A DNA stretch of 64,000 nucleotides from Reticulitermes speratus (lineage: Eukaryota > Arthropoda > Insecta > Blattodea > Rhinotermitidae): positions 29,280,033-29,344,032 of the forward strand of contig JAJKFL010000014.1 of NCBI GenBank assembly GCA_021186555.1. The letters are read 5' to 3'. Both the position numbers and the translations under genes were made by a program. Below, piece by piece: positions 1 through 11,405 of the stretch. Position 1 is the first letter of the stretch, and each line of letters opens with the position of its first letter. Below the pieces are notes generated by a model that ran no database searches, was not told where the DNA came from, and saw nothing but the letters and a program-made list of their open reading frames with translations.

Positions 1-578
1 TAGTGTACACGTATTATATGCACAGTATGTCTTAGGTAAGTGTACACGTATTATATGCACAGTATGTCCTTAGGTAGTGTACACGTATTTATATGCACAG
101 TATGTCCTTAGGTAGTGTACACGTATTTATATGCACAGTATATCCTTAGGTAGTGTACACGTATTTATATGCACAGTATGTCCTTAGGTATTGTACACGT
201 ATTTATATGCACAGTATGTCCTTAGGTAGTGTACACGTATTTATATGCACAGTATATCCTTAGGTAGTGTACACGTATTTATATGCACAGTATGTCCTTA
301 GGTAGTGTACACGTATTTATATGCACAGTATGTCCTTAGCTAGTGTACACGTATTTATATGCACAGTATATCCTTAGGTAGTGTACACGTATTTATATGC
401 ACAGTATGTCCTTAGGTAGTGTACACGTATTTATATGCACAGTAGATCCTTAGGTAGTGTACACGTATTTATATGCACAGTATGTCCTTAGCTAGTGTAC
501 ACGTATTTATATGTACAGTATGTCGTTAGTTAGTGTACATGTGTTTACAAGCACATCAGGTCCTTTATAAGCACAGTT
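1..578. repeat. 38-bp tandem array, about 14 copies
   Basis: Successive copies of GTGTACACGTATTTATATGC start 38 bp apart (for example at 77 and 115). The array opens at the window edge, so its true length is unknown, and decays after about 530. A TATCC variant recurs at 141, 255 and 369, exactly 114 bp apart, so three-unit blocks were duplicated. A TTAGC variant recurs 152 bp apart. This is minisatellite DNA; no coding role is seen. Confidence 0.95.
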
Positions 579-3094
579 ACATAACTCCATACTTCGATGG
601 TGGCCCTGTGCGGTATGTTGAATGCAGAACATTGGTCACCAAGTGCGCTTGCAAATGCACGAACAAAATACTCATAACTACAGTGGCGGTGTTGAATTGT
701 GAGCAAGGGTCCATGAAAATACCGATTTTTTTGTTGAAAAATAGATTGTATTGCAACGTAATAAATAATTGTCTTTTATGTAACTCGGAAGTGTGTCTCT
801 TTGTTGACAATTTCACCGTTGGGTCCTAACTTGAGTCACTTGAATCAGGTGCCGGTCCTCACATCTTATTTTCTCAGATCGTTTTTAATGCATCATCCTA
901 TCTCCTGTTTTGATATTTTCGCCTCAGTTTTTTATTGAAATGTTGAATGTGTATTTCATGTTTCCCATGCGTGCTACATCCACCGTTCGTCTTGTTATCC
1001 TTGCCCAAATCACCGGAATAGTATCTGGCGAAGACTGTAAATTTATGAACCCTTCGTTATTTACTTTTCTTAGTGCTCCTGTTACGTCCTGTTTCTTGGC
1101 CAAATACGAAATTTCCGTATTCCGTTGAAAAGGTAATAATCGCTTAGGTAATCACGAAGTCCCCTGCTCGTGAGGAAACCGAATGTTAATTTTCGTGTTC
1201 GTAATGGCCTGCATTGGACCCAGACCTCATGTTTTTAAGATCTGTTTATTTTTCTCCATTTAGTCTGTTTCACCGAATTGGTTTCTGCCATGGAGATTTT
1301 CCTTAGCTCTGCATTTTCTCGTGTTTTATTCTAAATATACCCATCCGTTAGAGAGACCGACTAAATCAGAGAAGGCAGATTACAGTTTTGAACTGCCCTT
1401 CAGTCTGCCCCTAATTCCGCCACGAGGGTCGCTACCGTTCAGCGTTTCCATTTCTGCTGTACACATTCTTATCTAACCCAACGCGTACTACATGTCCTGC
1501 ACGTTTTATCCTCTCCGTTTAATGACACTGAATTCGCGATATAATGCTGGATCTTGTGTAACAGCCCACCGCGTGCTTATGTGTTTTGCTCTGCCACGCC
1601 TGCCGAAATGGAAGCATGCAGTGAATCCCCGATGCTCGGTCTGAAAATGCGTGTTTTTAGCAACTTGCGTGAGTACGAGCAGCGAAATAGGCCACTTTTT
1701 GTGCACAGACTATTACATACCTTTCAAAGGATCCATTACTAAGGTCATTTTGTACGAGTAGCTACGTACTATTTTTGTACTGGTAGTTTCTTACACGATC
1801 CTTCTGTTTCAGCCTGTATTGAGTTAAAAGGAAGCATTTACTTAGCTTTCAGAAGAATTCTACTGCCTCGTTGGAAGACCGTGGTTGGAATCTCGTAAAA
1901 TACAGGTTTTCTGTTCTCGCTGCTACGTTATATCGGATCTAGGGACCACTCAGCATCGTATTAAGTGTGCAAGGAGGCTTTCTTCGCAGAGCATAAAGAT
2001 GGCCTGCGCGTGAAGGTATTGCTCGTTACTCATTTCCATGTAGGGCCAGGGTAGAAGGGTATCTTTTTGTAACGTCTGTACATTTTTGAGATTGAAGTTT
2101 TCACGGTGGGTGCATTTAAGATGGCTGCCATGTAGATATGTGTTCGTCATTTTCACGCCGTTTCCGTGGAAAAATGTAGTTTTCATGTACCTACACAGGT
2201 GGCAGCTGTGTGTTCGAGACTGCCATCTCGAGGATAACTGTGTAACTTAATTCAATGTTTTAACGCGACACAAATTAGAGTTAGTGAGGAGGGCAAAGGC
2301 AGGGTGAAGGATGAAGATACGAAAGAAATCATTCCCTGCTAAATTTATCTGTGATTAGTCGACAGAGCACATTCGTAGTCGTATTTCTGTCGTACTGTTA
2401 CATGCTCCCCCCTCTGTAGCGCACTTTATTTTCCTTCTGTTTAGTCATACCGTTGACACGAATATTGGTAGTGATAACGTCTGTTAGCGACAAGCTCTTA
2501 GGGTTGGTTGAAAGAGATCAGAAGAGGCTGGAGGTGAATACAACAAGAGGCAGAGAGTGGGATATCTCAGCGCTTCATTTCAGTTACACGTGGACTTTCT
2601 TTCCTTCCTTCACGTTAAATGCTACTTTCTTGAGTACTGAAGGCGGGTGGTGATTTTCCCACTTTACCAGCCACAGTATGCGGACTAGAATGATGTTCGT
2701 TGCTGCGTTCTGCACCACCATCCACCTTCACTGCTGGGTATTAATCGATTGGTGAATGGGGAGAGAGTGCGGCGTACGAAGGTATGTTTGTGACATTGAA
2801 AGTTGTATGTTCCTTCATGTGATTATGGCAGCAAGACACACGTGACCAGCAGCACGTTCGGAGATAAGGCGGCTTGTTTACAGCTTTCATGTGACGTAGG
2901 CAAGTAGTTGCGTGTAACGTTTGAGTGTGAAATGAAATTAACTGTGTATCAAACTCATTGGAAAGGAGTCCTTGAGAAACTAATGATTAGTAGCTCGTGT
3001 GGTAAAAAACGTCACATTTTGCAAGATCCAGTTCGGCCTGTGCTGAATCCGATGTCGGTCCACACTCGTGCTGTTAAACATTGTCCTCTCATCT
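579..3094. other. No recognised feature
   Basis: About 2.5 kb with only short unrelated open frames (at most 98 codons) on both strands. I see no domain, tRNA, clear repeat or inverted repeat. Introns or old decayed repeats are both possible. Confidence 0.5.
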
Positions 3095-3350
3095 AGGATC
3101 CGGAGTATCGTAGACAGTATAGCGAATACGTATGGACTGGACGGTCCGGGGTTCGAATGCCTGTAGGAGTAAGAGATTTTTATCGTCTCCAAAACGTCCA
3201 CCCATTCTCCAGTACCGAGGCTCTTTGCCGGGAGTAAAGAGGCCGGGGCATGAAGTTAACCACTCACTCCCGTCTAGTGCTGAGGTTAAGAATGAATGGA
3301 GCTATACCTCTTCTCCTTCTAATTCCTTCATGGCGTTGACAGGGAAACTT
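3095..3350 (+). mobile_element. SINE-A copy (tRNA-derived)
   Basis: Head has a B-box-like GGGGTTCGAATGCC about 60 bp from the start. The body follows the family order: GTCCACCCATTCTCC, then AGTAAAGAGGCCGGGGC, GTTAACCACTCACTCCC, TCTAGTGCTGAGGTTAAG and GGAGCTATACCTCT, ending near AGGGAAAC. Compared with the near-intact copy at 5130-5414 it is diverged, with point changes in the B box and body. Non-coding, mobilised by a LINE in trans (family knowledge). Confidence 0.85.
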
Positions 3351-3475
3351 TTGCTTTCTTCTCATTTGCGTCTTGGTCTGCAAAGCGACTGTAGAAGTAT
3401 TCACATTATTTTGCTTCCCTACTGTCCTTCAATCCGACTTTCGTTTCTGTTTCGTCTAAATTGAATAGCTAGCTA

Positions 3476-3690
3476 AGGGTGCCGTGACTGGCGTACGACC
3501 GAGGAAACTAGGTTCGTTTCCCGTAAGGGGCAGAGAGTTTTCTGTTCTGTACAGCGTCCGACCGGCTTTGGGGCCCACCCAGCCTCCTGTTCCGTGGATA
3601 ACAGAGGACCCTTTCCCCTGTGTAAAAGATCGGGGCGTGAAGCTGACGGCTCACCTGCGTCTACTGCCGAGTTTGACTGCGCGGGCTTTT
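3476..3690 (+). mobile_element. SINE-A copy, 3' truncated
   Basis: Second plus-strand SINE-A about 125 bp after the first. It shows a diverged head (GGTTCGTTTCCCG B box), GGCCCACCCAGCCTCCTG, GATCGGGGCGTGAAGC and a weak match to the TAGTGCCGAG block, then loses similarity. The two neighbours are independent insertions, since both have heads and they differ by many substitutions. Confidence 0.8.
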
Positions 3691-4699
3691 AACGTCGTTA
3701 TGAAGACCATTACTGCACACGTGTTCGTGGCATGGAATTTGTTGGGTGGTGGACATTACCTGTGTGTAAAGGGACCAGATGTTTGATGATCGATGCTGGG
3801 CAAGATAGTAACATGATTGTCATGTAATTAAATCCTTACTTAACCCTTAGTCTAAAACTTTGGGAACTGTACGAAATTTAATTTTGTTTTTGTAGATTTT
3901 TGTTTGATGTAATACATTATTAAAGGTCAAAATCTTGCCCAGCACCTTGCTCCTCACTGCCTGTGCCCGCAATACAGGGAGAACTTAACCTTTTACTTTG
4001 TGTGTGGTTTTTGCATTTGTTCTTTTATTCTCTTCCTGTGGCTTTCTTTTCTTCCTTTCCATCCCGTTCTCCAGTTGTCTTTTTACCCCTTGTGAAGTTC
4101 ATCCCCGTGGTTTCTCGACTTGTTACTTTGGCAAACAAGTTTCGCGGCAACAACGCAATGAGATGCACTACGTGATGAAATTAAATTAAAGGAAATATTG
4201 TATGCAAATGCGAGTATAAATTTCGGGATGTTTAAATAGACGCTTTCTTAATACGAAAGTGCAGTAATATTGCACACTTGCAAGGGAACGTGGCGGCGAG
4301 CTTGCTTGTGTTCACACTCATTCACACACCCATCCACCCACTCACCACTGTAGAATGACGAAGAAAAGGAGATTATGCGTGAATAAACTCGGTTATGTCG
4401 TAATACTGGGCAGAATGTCTACTCTGAATGTGTGTGTGTTCAGTGGAACAATTTGGCGTGGCTCCATGCTCTTCACAATTGTCTGTACTACAGTGAAGAA
4501 GAAACTCTACTTGCATAGTAATGTGACAGCACTGTAGTTAAACGCTGCCCTGTCTTCTTCCACTTGTTTGGGAGGTCAACAAAACTAATGCTGATGCCAC
4601 AAGAGAGGTTACTTTCTTATTTTTATTGAGTTCACGGCCCTTTATTCTGCGTCTTTCAAACGTGGATTTTCCGACTGAAAATTTGTGTTATAAATACTA
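3691..4699. other. No recognised feature
   Basis: AT-rich sequence with short overlapping frames (60-70 codons) and a short run of CA/CC-rich sequence near 4315-4345. Nothing here can be assigned. Confidence 0.4.
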
Positions 4700-4835
4700 C
4701 CGACCCGCAAGTCATTTCTTCGTACAGGGCGGTGTAGGGTTCAGATCTCGGTCTGGGGACCGCCATACGGCATTTTTGTGGTTTTCGCAGTCATTGAGGA
4801 AAATTCCATGATAGTACCTCAAAAATACGTCCACG
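4700..4835 (+). mobile_element. SINE-D-like tRNA-derived relic
   Basis: GGGTTCAGATCTCGG resembles a Pol III B box and is followed by GTGGTTTTCGCAGTCATTGA and GGAAAATTCC. A similar order (GGGGTTCAAAT, then GATTTTCCTCAATTGC) occurs at 19432-19590. The match is short and the limits are uncertain. Confidence 0.4.
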
Positions 4836-5129
4836 CCCGCCGCTTTTCACAGTCTCTCCGATTCATCAGTTTTTAATTGTTAATAGCTTGCACACTGAGA
4901 GGCTGGTTATTGCATCGTTGTTGCAGACGGGATTTACTACAGGAAAAAGGAACAGTAGACAGTATTTTCATTATCAAAACGTGTTGATAATTACGCAAGA
5001 GCAAAAAGGGATGGATTGTAGACGAGAAGGCATTGGGCTACATAATGGAGAAGCTTCGTGGTTTAAAATGATAAAATTAGGAGTGAGAATATGATTAACT
5101 GTATAAATATAATATACCACGATATAAAA

Positions 5130-5414
5130 GGGCCGGGATAGCGCAGTCGGTATAGCGACTCGCTACGGGCTGGACGGTCCGGGGATCGAATCCCGGTGGG
5201 GGCGAGATTTTTCGCAGCCGTCCAGACCGGCCCTGGGGCCTACCCAGCCTCCTATACAATGGGTACCGGGCCTTTTTACCGGCGGTAAAGCGGCCGGGGC
5301 GTGGAGTTAACCACCCACCCTCATCTAGTGCCGGGGTTAAAGAAAGAATAGAGCTATACCTCTACTCGCCCTCTGGGCCTTCATGGCATGTTCTAGGGAG
5401 AACTTTACATTTTT
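5130..5414 (+). mobile_element. Full-length SINE-A with perfect 15-bp TSD
   Basis: Best-preserved SINE-A in the window, 285 bp. It starts GGGCCGGGATAGCGCAGTCG (A-box region), has the B-box-like GGGGATCGAATCCCGG, and continues through GACCGGCCCTGGGGCC, CCCAGCCTCCTATAC, GTAAAGCGGCCGGGGC, TCTAGTGCCGGGGTTAA and GAGCTATACCTCTACTC to a T-rich end. The 15-mer TACCACGATATAAAA lies directly before it (5115-5129) and directly after it (5415-5429), a perfect target-site duplication. This is direct evidence of LINE-style insertion, and the lack of TSD decay suggests it is fairly young. It works as the reference copy for the other SINE-A entries. Confidence 0.95.
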
Positions 5415-5554
5415 TACCACGATATAAAATTTTGTGTGACGCGTGGAAAGAACCAAATATTCAGTTGTGTGCCACAAGGAAGTGGGGTCCGTTATGTGCT
5501 GTTTGAGGCTATATCTGTTTAATGTCTGTACAGCGACATTATAGGATGTATTGA

Positions 5555-6885
5555 TATGGAAGGAACACGTTCCCCGGTGATAAGCGGATTAATAATACTG
5601 AGTCTGTTATTTGTAGACGATCGGCTTTGGCATCTTTTACGAGTTATGGGCTACAAAAGAAAATTGAACTAGTAGATAAAAATTGTAAAAACTGAAATTT
5701 GTAATGTAATCTGAACAGCTCTAAAATAAAGGTATTTAAGAAAGGAGGAAAAATTGAAGACAACTGAGAGATGGAGAATGAATGGACAGAGTACTGAGGT
5801 AGTTGGTAAATGCAATTATCTTGGAGTTACGTTGGAAAACACAGAAGGTTGGAATAAACAGTAAACACTAGCCAAAGCAAAAGGATAACAAGCCCTTGTA
5901 GCGATAGACAAATGTGTGTCAGCAACCTCAAGTATAAAGACAAGCAGCGGAGAATGTATACGAATTGGTATGTGCATCAAAGATTATGTATGGAACTGAG
6001 GTGTGGGAATTGAGTGAGGCGTGGAAAGAAGTACGTGAGGTTCATAGTACATTTGCAAGACGTTGTTAGGGATATCAAATTGTGCAGCCAATGGATTTGC
6101 TGAAATGAAACTTGGCAGAGAGAATAGGAGAGGCAAGTGCGTACGTCAGATTTTAAAGTACTGGTACCGGACTGTGTGTTTGGATATAGAGGATCTGGTA
6201 AAGTAATGTTATGAAAGGCAGAATAGTATAATGAGTGTGCGAATTTGGAGTGTGCAGTTGAAAGAGGAACTGTGTAATGTTGGATTAGCATTTGGGTGGA
6301 GAAAGCAAGAAGAATGTAGCTTGAGAGAAATAACAAAGATAGCGAAAGATGTAATGGCACCGAAAGACAAAATATGGTAGCAAAATTGTCAGAAAGGAGC
6401 TCATTAACACTATATCGAGAAATTAATTTCAGTTAGGGTACAAGATTATGTATAGAATGTTGTTGGAGGAAAGAAAGAAATGGAAGAGTGTGGTTGCTAG
6501 CAAAGGGTGTGGCAGTTGAGAGGAATAAGAGGAAACACAGATGAAGGAAGATATCCTTTATGTTGGTGAAGATGTCACATTACTGGACTGTTTAGAAACT
6601 AGAAATTGGAGAACGAAAATTTGAAACGAATAATAGTTAAATATGAATAAAGAGATAGCCTACAGGAGAATATTGAGATGCCCTAACAAGTCGGATAAGA
6701 AATTTAGGAAGAGATTTACACAGACGCAAGTATACATGGTTTAATAAACAAAAGTGTAAACGTGTATCATAAGTATCAAATGGTGATGGACTGCCACCGT
6801 GACAGCCCGGTGGTAATCGGTAAGGTGGTCCCGAGTATTGTAAGAACTGAACTCATTATTATTATTATTATTATTATTGTAATTA
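5555..6885 (+). pseudogene. Non-LTR retrotransposon relic: RT palm to C-terminus plus 3' tail
   Basis: A decayed LINE. Reading across frames gives LLFVDD at 5604-5621, matching the (F/Y)xDD catalytic block of reverse transcriptase. Then come KKGGKI, NYLGV-like, a thumb-like region (YGTEVWELSEAWKEV near 5985), and a region around 6545-6600 whose frames recall the CxxC...H...C zinc knuckle at the end of many LINE ORF2 proteins. Many stops and frameshifts break it, so it cannot encode a protein. The 3' region ends in (ATT)8 at about 6854-6878, a microsatellite tail as in several LINE clades. The 5' part (endonuclease, most of RT) is absent, typical 5' truncation. The clade is not certain. Confidence 0.75.
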
Positions 6886-6924
6886 TTTGTGCTAGTTTTG
6901 TAATTGGCCTCTGCGCTGTTAAGC

Positions 6925-7210
6925 CTTCTTCTTCTTCTTCTTCTTCTTCTTCTTCCTGTGGCTCGACAGCCCCTTGGGGGCCTAGGCCTCGTCATTGTAC
7001 GACGCTTCACGATCACACTTTTAGACACACCACACTCGGTAGGACTCCTCTTGACGAGTGACCAGCCCGTCGCAGAGACCTCTACCTGACAACACACAAC
7101 GCTCACAAGAGACAGACATCCATGCCCCCGGTGGGATTCGAACCCACGATCCTAGTAAACGAGCGGCCGCAGACCGACGCCTTAGACCGCACGGCCACTG
7201 GGATCGGCGA
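6925..7210 (-). mobile_element. SINE-C copy with 10-bp TSD and (GAA)n tail
   Basis: On the minus strand it begins CCGATCCCAGTGGCCGTGCG (A-box region), then the B box GGGTTCGAATCCCACCGG, and runs to GGGCTGTCGAGCC and a (GAA)n tail, visible as TTC repeats at about 6925-6955. GCTGTTAAGC occurs on both sides (6915-6924 and 7211-7220), a perfect TSD. It inserted just past the ATT tail of the preceding LINE relic, a common pattern at AT-rich ends. Confidence 0.93.
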
Positions 7211-7257
7211 GCTGTTAAGCTAGCACTTAATAAATGAGAATTGAATTGAAATAGGCG

Positions 7258-7385
7258 ATATTTGGGGTTCTCACAGCGGTGTGTTTGAAAAATTCGGTCT
7301 TATAGGATGTTACGGCATGTAGTCTGGTGAGAAAGTACCTGGGTTTCAGGGCAAGATACTACTACCATCTTCAGGACTGAAGAGA
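7258..7385 (-). repeat. P1 fold-back element, left half with decayed hammerhead
   Basis: Carries the P1 end (ATTTGGGGTTCTCACAGCGG), the CATGTAGTCTGGTGAG block, and GTTTCAGGGC...ACCATCTTCAGGA. On the minus strand this reads CUGAAGA, a poor stem II, then GAAAC. The catalytic boxes survive but stem II pairing is largely lost. The mirror right half is missing or unrecognisable. Confidence 0.55.
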
Positions 7386-7637
7386 TTCGTGTATCTTGCA
7401 AAGAGGCAGTACGTGTATTGGAAACGTAAATTCCGCAATTCTGCACGGCATCGTATCCCACAACACGGCACCCTTCACTTCCAATTTGTATTCTTCACTT
7501 TGACCTAGAGGTCACGGTTCACACCCTTGTGCTTGTTACACAGTAAGTAACTGATTATATTATGTATTGAAGCTTTCACGGCGACAGAATTGATTAAAGC
7601 TTCTCGGCTGACAGCCGCGTCGGATGGTTTAGATCAG

Positions 7638-7676
7638 CCGACGTTTCGGAGACAGACTCCGTCTCCGTCGTCAGGG
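7638..7676 (-). ncRNA. Hammerhead ribozyme motif (type I, minimal)
   Basis: Minus strand: CUGACGA (7674-7668), one extra C, stem II GGAGAC/GUCUCC with a 7-nt loop, then GAAAC (7647-7643), palindromic ACGU as stem III, and C as H17 (7640). Stem I has only two sure pairs (CC/GG). All conserved core bases are present, but the short stem I lowers confidence. The context differs from P1: upstream is GGTTTAGATCAGCC and downstream a GC-rich block to about 7710. Confidence 0.65.
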
Positions 7677-7709
7677 TTCTGGCATGACTCGGGGTCTGGC
7701 CGGGTACTA

Positions 7710-8541
7710 CCGTACACTATAATATATTTTATTGAAGGTAAATGTCTTTTCGTGTGTTTCAACATGTACTTTAATTTTAATAGGTGTAGCTAGCGAAAAT
7801 ATTTTGAACTGAATGATACGAGGCATTTCCCGAATTTAATATCCCCTTAATTTCGTGATGAATAGTCTTGCAGCTTAGAAACCTCAACTCTGCTTGTGCG
7901 TGTCTTAAGCTCTAACACGTTTCTAAATCTGCATGCACAGTGTGTCTCTTTGTACAACTACGGGTAAGTGTGCTTGTAAATGTAATTCTGTGTAGATCAC
8001 CTGAGTGGATGGAGTGGGTTTTAATAACGATATAAATATTTGACGTGAAGCGTGCAGTTCGGGAGATAGAACCCTATTACCGCTTGTAATGACGTGTGTG
8101 TGCGTGCCGCTGCGTTGAATAATCCACGCTGGTGGTTGACAATTGTTCTGAAGCTGCTAATTTGCGTATTATGTAAGACGGTGACGTGACTGCTCTTGTG
8201 TAGTTTGCCGTAACGGAGAGATGCTCTTTATTGTTTAAGTAACGGTACTGATTCTGGGAAGGCGTGTGCATTCACAGATACAGCGCGGTTTTGTTGAATA
8301 TTGCCCACCGTACTCGCGTGTTTCATTTACAGAAAGTTCGGTACTTAAAAGGGATGTTCTCTGCTAGTTTTCTTAGAAATTACACGTAGAAGCAGAATTC
8401 CAAGAACGCGGTTGTTTATAATCTTATGCTTGGAATTCCCATTCCAGAGTTATTTTTGATGTTGTGGTGTGATTTAATGAACAGACATCTCACGACATCG
8501 ATCATTATCTCATTATCACTGTCTTGTGGGATTTAACGCCT
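7710..8541. other. No recognised feature
   Basis: AT-rich, only short open frames; no repeat family or motif recognised. Confidence 0.4.
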
Positions 8542-8667
8542 TGTCACGTGACATGTTCACCGACTTTCGGAGCAACTTGCCCCCTCCAACAGGGTAGAAG
8601 TTGGGGCCAGCAATTTACTTCGAAACGTCGACAGGTCTGTAGCAGGTAACACGTCTCATCTGGGAAG
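8542..8667. repeat. P1 fold-back element, two decayed hammerheads
   Basis: The minus-facing half (CACCGACTTTCGGAGCAACT to CAACAGGG) and plus-facing half (GTAGAAGTTGGGGCCAGC to CTTCGAAACGTCGACAGG) are rough mirror images. The 3' boxes (GAAA and GAAACGUC) survive, while the CUGANGA boxes have changed on both sides, so neither should be catalytic. A SINE-A follows immediately. Confidence 0.6.
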
Positions 8668-8673
8668 ATTCTG

Positions 8674-8931
8674 ATCGTTACGGACTGGACGGTCCGGGCT
8701 CGAACCACAGTGGGGGTGAGATCTTCGCTATCCATCCAGACCGGCCCTGAGGCCCACCCAACCTCCTGTACATTGGGTATCGGGGCTCTTTCCTGGTGGT
8801 AAAGCGGCCTGGGCCTGGAATTAACCACCCACCCCCATCTAGCACCGAGGTTAAAGAAAGGGTATAACTATACATCTACCCCCGTCTGTGTCTTCATGGC
8901 ATGTTATTGGGTGATCTTTACCTTTACCGCT
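8674..8931 (+). mobile_element. SINE-A copy, head partly lost
   Basis: Starts inside the head (GTTACGGACTGGACGGTCCG, B box lost to GGGCTCGAACCAC), then follows the family closely: CAGACCGGCCCTGAGGCC, CACCCAACCTCCTGTAC, GTAAAGCGGCCTGGGCC, AACCACCCACCCCCATCTAG and CTTCATGGCATGTTAT, ending with TTTACCTTTACC. Confidence 0.88.
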
Positions 8932-8944
8932 GTCAAACGTCGTA

Positions 8945-9510
8945 TTTCTGCTAGGTTAATTTTATTGTACGTAATCCAGAAGAATTCCTAAATGATAAAG
9001 ATTGTTTCTAAATTCGAGGGGCTACATACATATTCTAATGTAAGAAAGTAAGAAGAACAAGAAAGCCGTGCACTTTAAAGGTGCCTAAACCTGTACTACG
9101 TTCATGATGAGTATGATGATGATGATGATGAAAGATAATTACGAGATAAGCGTAGTGCCAACAAAATAGTAGCTGCCACAATTCTTCTGCAGTATCGAAG
9201 CCTGGACATTAAGCGAAAAAGTCGTAGAGACTGAGGTGGTGCAGGTTGAATTCAGAACACGGACCGCAGAAGAAACTAAGATAGTTTGAATGAACTGGAG
9301 GCCTGATATGCCCTGATAAAAATGTGTGTGCTATTTATTTGTTATGGGTGTTAAACATGGCTGTGTATTTTGACAGAAGAACATAAGGCATGATTGCGGA
9401 ACAGAGTAGACAGGTGGTCAGACAGAGCAGGAGCCATTTATTGTATCTTGATATGATACAAGGGTTCAAGTAAAACAGTTTATTCCTTCATCCATTTGTA
9501 TTAAGCACTG
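8945..9510. other. Unassigned stretch with a GAT microsatellite
   Basis: Contains a short (GAT)n run at about 9104-9130. The rest has no recognisable feature. Confidence 0.4.
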
Positions 9511-9670
9511 ATTGATATGGCTCTGGATAGGGACAGGTGGCGGCCTCTTGTGAATGCGGCGATGAACCTTCGGGTTCCATAAAACGCGGGGAATTTCTTG
9601 TGTAGATGACAACCTGTTAGCTTCTCAAGAAGGACTCTGCTCCATGGAGTTAGTTAGTTTGTTTGTTTTG
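9511..9670 (+). pseudogene. LINE 3' end fragment ([15 protein letters not shown])
   Basis: Codes [20 protein letters not shown] then RVP and a stop at the TAA of CCATAA, followed by the 3' UTR blocks AACGCGGGGAATTTCTTG and AGAAGGACTCTGCTCCATGG and a short (GTTA)n/(GTTT)n tail. The same end occurs at 33466-33748 and, on the minus strand, at 55917-56140. It is a heavily 5'-truncated insertion of one LINE family. Confidence 0.85.
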
Positions 9671-10260
9671 TTATTGATAACTGAACGTGGAGCGCACGTA
9701 ATGTGTGGGTAGAGGTGATCTTGGCTACGCTGTCAGACCGTGGAAGATGTTTTCAGAAACAGTGGCCTTGTAAAGACTGATCTAAACTTCAAGGTCATTT
9801 TGTTTGTAGTACTGTGCAAATGTTTTGCTTTAAAATGTATGAGCCAAGAGAACGTGATTGTCGTGACCCATAACCTTAGGCATCCTATAACTGCAAGTAT
9901 TACGATAACCCTTTGAGGACAGCGCTAATGTAAATGTTATATATATAAAGCTTCAGTTTATACCTCACAGAGAACAGAATTCATGTCTATCATAAAGGCC
10001 AAATTGTTAATGCTGTTGAGGCTAATCGGTATTTATGGTAAGAATCATACTGAATATATAAAATGTTGTACTGCAAAGTGCAGTTTGTTCGTGTGTACAT
10101 CGTCACGTCACCACTGCACTTGAGACGGAGCTTATTGTGTCTTCTGGTACTTTGACGCCATTGTTTGGGACTGCTGTTCAGTGCAGAACCGAACAATCAC
10201 ATGCCTGTAATGATACTTCAGGTACATCGTAAGAGACTTTGACGGTTAGGTTTAAGGAAA
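9671..10260. other. No recognised feature
   Basis: No domain or repeat recognised; short open frames only. Confidence 0.4.
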
Positions 10261-10436
10261 AGATCTGCGCTGTTTTGGGAGATTACTCGGCGTTGAGTGG
10301 TCCCATCTTCAAGGGTCAAGACCTTGGTCTTAAGGACCCTTGAAGATGGGACCGATAGGTTATCCCGAAACGTCGGTACAGAACTACCACTCAACGCTGC
10401 GTAATATCCCAGAAGAGCGCAGATCTCATCTACATC
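10261..10436. repeat. P1-related fold-back element with one hammerhead-like core (plus)
   Basis: Ends are exact mirrors (AGATCTGCGC at 10261 and GCGCAGATCT ending 10436), and the centre is a second inverted repeat (CCCATCTTCAAGGGTC against GACCCTTGAAGATGGG). The plus half carries UUGAAGA, unpaired U, stem II GGGA/UCCC, GAAAC, palindromic ACGU, H17 = C. The first core base C3 is U, expected to abolish cleavage. The left half lacks the GAAAC segment, so the arms are unequal: a deletion on one side. Confidence 0.75.
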
Positions 10437-10897
10437 GCGGCGGAAGTCTGAAATCACGCAGGTTTGAGGACGTTTGCAGTTCTCGGCGGAAATTTAAAGG
10501 GCTGCCAGGTACAAATATTTATCAGCGTCTTCAACAACAACATGGTATGAGCCATTCCAGGCTTGTTCCGTCCTCATGGGTATTTCGTCTCCCCATACTT
10601 TGCTTGGTCGATTTACGTGTCTTCTGTCGGTCGGAGTGTATTCATTCATTTACCTGGCAATGCATTTATCGTTCGTTCTTAATAAATGTTGTGTCCACCT
10701 GCGTCTGTAATGCACGTAATTTTATTTAAATCTTGTGTAACCTATGCATCTTATTTCTTCATTTTTCATGGTCATATACTTAATGCGTATCGTGCAACTT
10801 ACCTAAAAAAATTGCATCTCCGCTGTCTCGATTTTAATGCTGTTTTCACACCGTGCAACGGCGTTGGTATCGCTATTATCGTACGTTATTTCAACAG

Positions 10898-11121
10898 CGT
10901 TCCCAGTGGCCGCGCTGTCTGAGGCGTGGGTCTGCGGCCGCTCGCTTGCTGGGATTGTGGGTTCGAATCCCGCAGGAGGAATGGATGTCTGTGTGTTGTG
11001 TGTTGTCGGGCCGATCACTCGCCCAGAGGAGTCCTACCGAGTGTGGTGTGTCTGAATGTGATCGTGAAGCCTCGATAATGAGGGGGACCTGGCCCATTAG
11101 GGGCTGTTGCGCCATAAAGAA
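10898..11121 (+). mobile_element. SINE-C copy
   Basis: TTCCCAGTGGCCGCGCTGTC (A-box region), GGGTTCGAATCCCGCAGG (B box), then CACTCGCCCAGAGGAGTCCT, ACCGAGTGTGGTGTGTCTGA and TTAGGGGCTGTTGCGCC, ending in an A-rich tail. No clean TSD found. Confidence 0.9.
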
Positions 11122-11230
11122 AAATCAGCAACGTTTCTTCATTATTTGTTAATAATGTGTTTATAAATGTTCCAGATGTATATGGAAACCTTTGTAGCTT
11201 ATTATAATAAAAATGCGAAGTCTGTTTTTC

Positions 11231-11405
11231 CACGTCATGACGACATATAGAGCAGGTGTAGAGGTATAGTTCCACTCATTCTTAACCTCGGCACTACATA
11301 GAGATGGTGGTCAACTTCACGCCCCGGCCGCTTTACGCCCGGGAAATAATGCCGGTACCCGCTGAACAATAGGGTGGGCGGGCCCCAGAGCCGGTCAGGA
11401 CGGTA
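11231..11405 (-). mobile_element. SINE-A copy, head missing
   Basis: Minus-strand family body: reversed blocks CACTCATTCTTAACCTCGGC, CACGCCCCGGCCGCTTTACG, AATAGGGTGGGCGGGCCCCA and GAGCCGGTCAGGACGG. Similarity stops before the tRNA-like head, so this is a 5'-truncated copy. Confidence 0.85.

Noticed and set aside
5977-6360. Minus frame of 127 codons
   Set aside because: Antisense of the LINE relic, whose sense strand shows the RT-type readings.
6741-7106. Minus frame with poly-Arg and poly-Asn stretches
   Set aside because: Made of the TTC and ATT microsatellites and SINE-C.
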